A DNA stretch of 6,066 nucleotides. Source: Planctomycetota bacterium (GTDB taxonomy: Bacteria > Planctomycetota > Phycisphaerae > UBA1845 > Fen-1342). Below are positions 5,710-6,066 of the stretch, one piece after another (positions within the stretch are counted from its first letter, which is position 1; each line of letters starts with the position of its first letter). The DNA lies in NCBI GenBank assembly GCA_030616465.1, contig JAUWXH010000141.1:1-6066 (forward strand). Reading direction: 5' to 3'. The notes under the pieces were generated by a model that was not told where the DNA came from, did no database searches, and worked only from the letters and a program-made list of their open reading frames with translations. Made by a program: the position numbers and the translations under genes.

Positions 5710-5763
5710 GTCGCTGGCGCTCTGGGTTCGGTTGGCGCGGCGGCCGATGAAGAACCCAGCGAC
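5710..5763 (-). terminator. Inverted repeats with two competing pairings, directly after the dockerin gene stop
   Basis: GAACCCAG (5752-5759) can pair with CTGGGTTC (5722-5729). The overlapping CCAGCGAC (5756-5763) can pair with GTCGCTGG (5710-5717). The shared arm abuts the TAG at 5764-5766, so in the - transcript it is the first sequence after that gene. The two 8-bp pairings exclude each other over 5756-5759, although a combined form with an 8-nt bulge is possible. A 3'-end structure of the dockerin gene is the simplest reading; no T-run follows. With the hairpin at 5671-5699 this accounts for most of the 120 nt between the two genes. Confidence 0.4.
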
Positions 5764-6066
5764 CTACGTTCCGCAGCCCCAGTCGGCCAGCAGGATGCCC
5801 AGGTCGCTGTGACCAACTTCGCCGTCGCCGTCCAGGTCGGCATTCTCGTTCCAGTCCGGGTCGCCCGGCTGCGTGCCCCAGGCACTCAGCAGCTCACCCA
5901 GGTCGGAGTGGTCGGTATCGCCGTCACCGTCGATGTCGCCGGGGCAGGGTGAGGGCACCGGGTAGAGTCCGCCACGACTGTTGCACCCGTGGTAGACCTT
6001 CCAGTCGCGGCCGGTGGTGGCATACACATCCGGCAGATCGTAGAGGTTCACATCGACGCCGTCGTA
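5764..6066 (-). CDS. C-terminus of a secreted protein with a paired dockerin-like domain (5'-truncated)
   Basis: The frame is open from the right edge to TAG 5764-5766 and gives the last 100 residues. Fragment residues 41-63 start C-P-G and contain D-I-D-G-D-G-D-T-D-H-S-D-L; residues 77-97 contain D-L-D-G-D-G-E-V-G-H-S-D-L. Each is an F-hand-type calcium loop (DxDGDG....SDL) followed by a helix ending in W-G. Together they form a type I dockerin-like repeat pair. The protein ends W-G-C-G-T; C41 and C98 could form a disulfide that clamps the domain. I know this form as a C-terminal module on secreted proteins of Phycisphaerae and related planctomycetes, where it serves for anchoring or sorting rather than cellulosome assembly. 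The visible upstream part (V-N-L-Y-D-L-P-D-V-Y-A to G-G-L-Y-P-V-P-S-P) is not recognised, so the main function lies beyond the window. Confidence 0.85.
   Translation of the reverse strand, partial: YDGVDVNLYDLPDVYATTGRDWKVYHGCNSRGGLYPVPSPCPGDIDGDGDTDHSDLGELLSAWGTQPGDPDWNENADLDGDGEVGHSDLGILLADWGCGT

Overview
The window is GC-rich bacterial DNA, most likely from a planctomycete of the Phycisphaerae type. The best lineage clue is the gene at the right edge. Its C-terminus is a pair of dockerin-like calcium-binding repeats ending in W-G-C-G-T, a tail I associate with secreted Phycisphaerae/Planctomycetes proteins. Lineage is inferred from this feature and base composition only.

Layout, left to right: (1) the 3' part of an MBL-fold hydrolase of the YycJ/WalJ family on + (1-595). 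(2) A tight three-gene + strand cluster: an EamA/DMT-type transporter (683-1606), a radical-SAM glycyl-radical-enzyme activase with two extra [4Fe-4S] motifs (1611-2513), and a glycyl radical enzyme (2518-4878). Both junctions are 4 nt with good Shine-Dalgarno sites. The last enzyme matches trans-4-hydroxy-L-proline dehydratase (HypD, unrelated to the hydrogenase maturation protein of that name). All catalytic and substrate-contact residues I can recall from the Clostridioides difficile enzyme are present at a constant offset of four positions. (3) A 153-nt convergent intergenic region (4879-5031) with three related hairpins. (4) On -, a gene at 5032-5643 that a standard gene caller would split in two. 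It is one AhpD-like/peroxidase-related protein with an in-frame TGA exactly where the second Cys of the redox CxxC motif belongs, followed by a SECIS-like hairpin. It is therefore predicted to be a selenoprotein with a Cys-Asp-Tyr-Sec motif. (5) A 120-nt leader/intergenic region with inverted repeats (5644-5763). (6) The 3' end of the dockerin-type secreted protein gene on - (5764-6066).

Working together: the transporter, activase and dehydratase look like an anaerobic unit that moves a small metabolite (possibly hydroxyproline or a related compound) and dehydrates trans-4-hydroxyproline to 1-pyrroline-5-carboxylate. The usual next enzyme, pyrroline-5-carboxylate reductase (ProC), is not in the window. 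The selenoprotein is convergent with this operon, so it is not co-transcribed, but a thiol/selenol peroxidase would suit an organism keeping an oxygen-sensitive glycyl radical enzyme. The main discovery candidates are the selenoprotein with its recoding element and the hairpin array, whose members seem matched to the strand of the gene each one follows.
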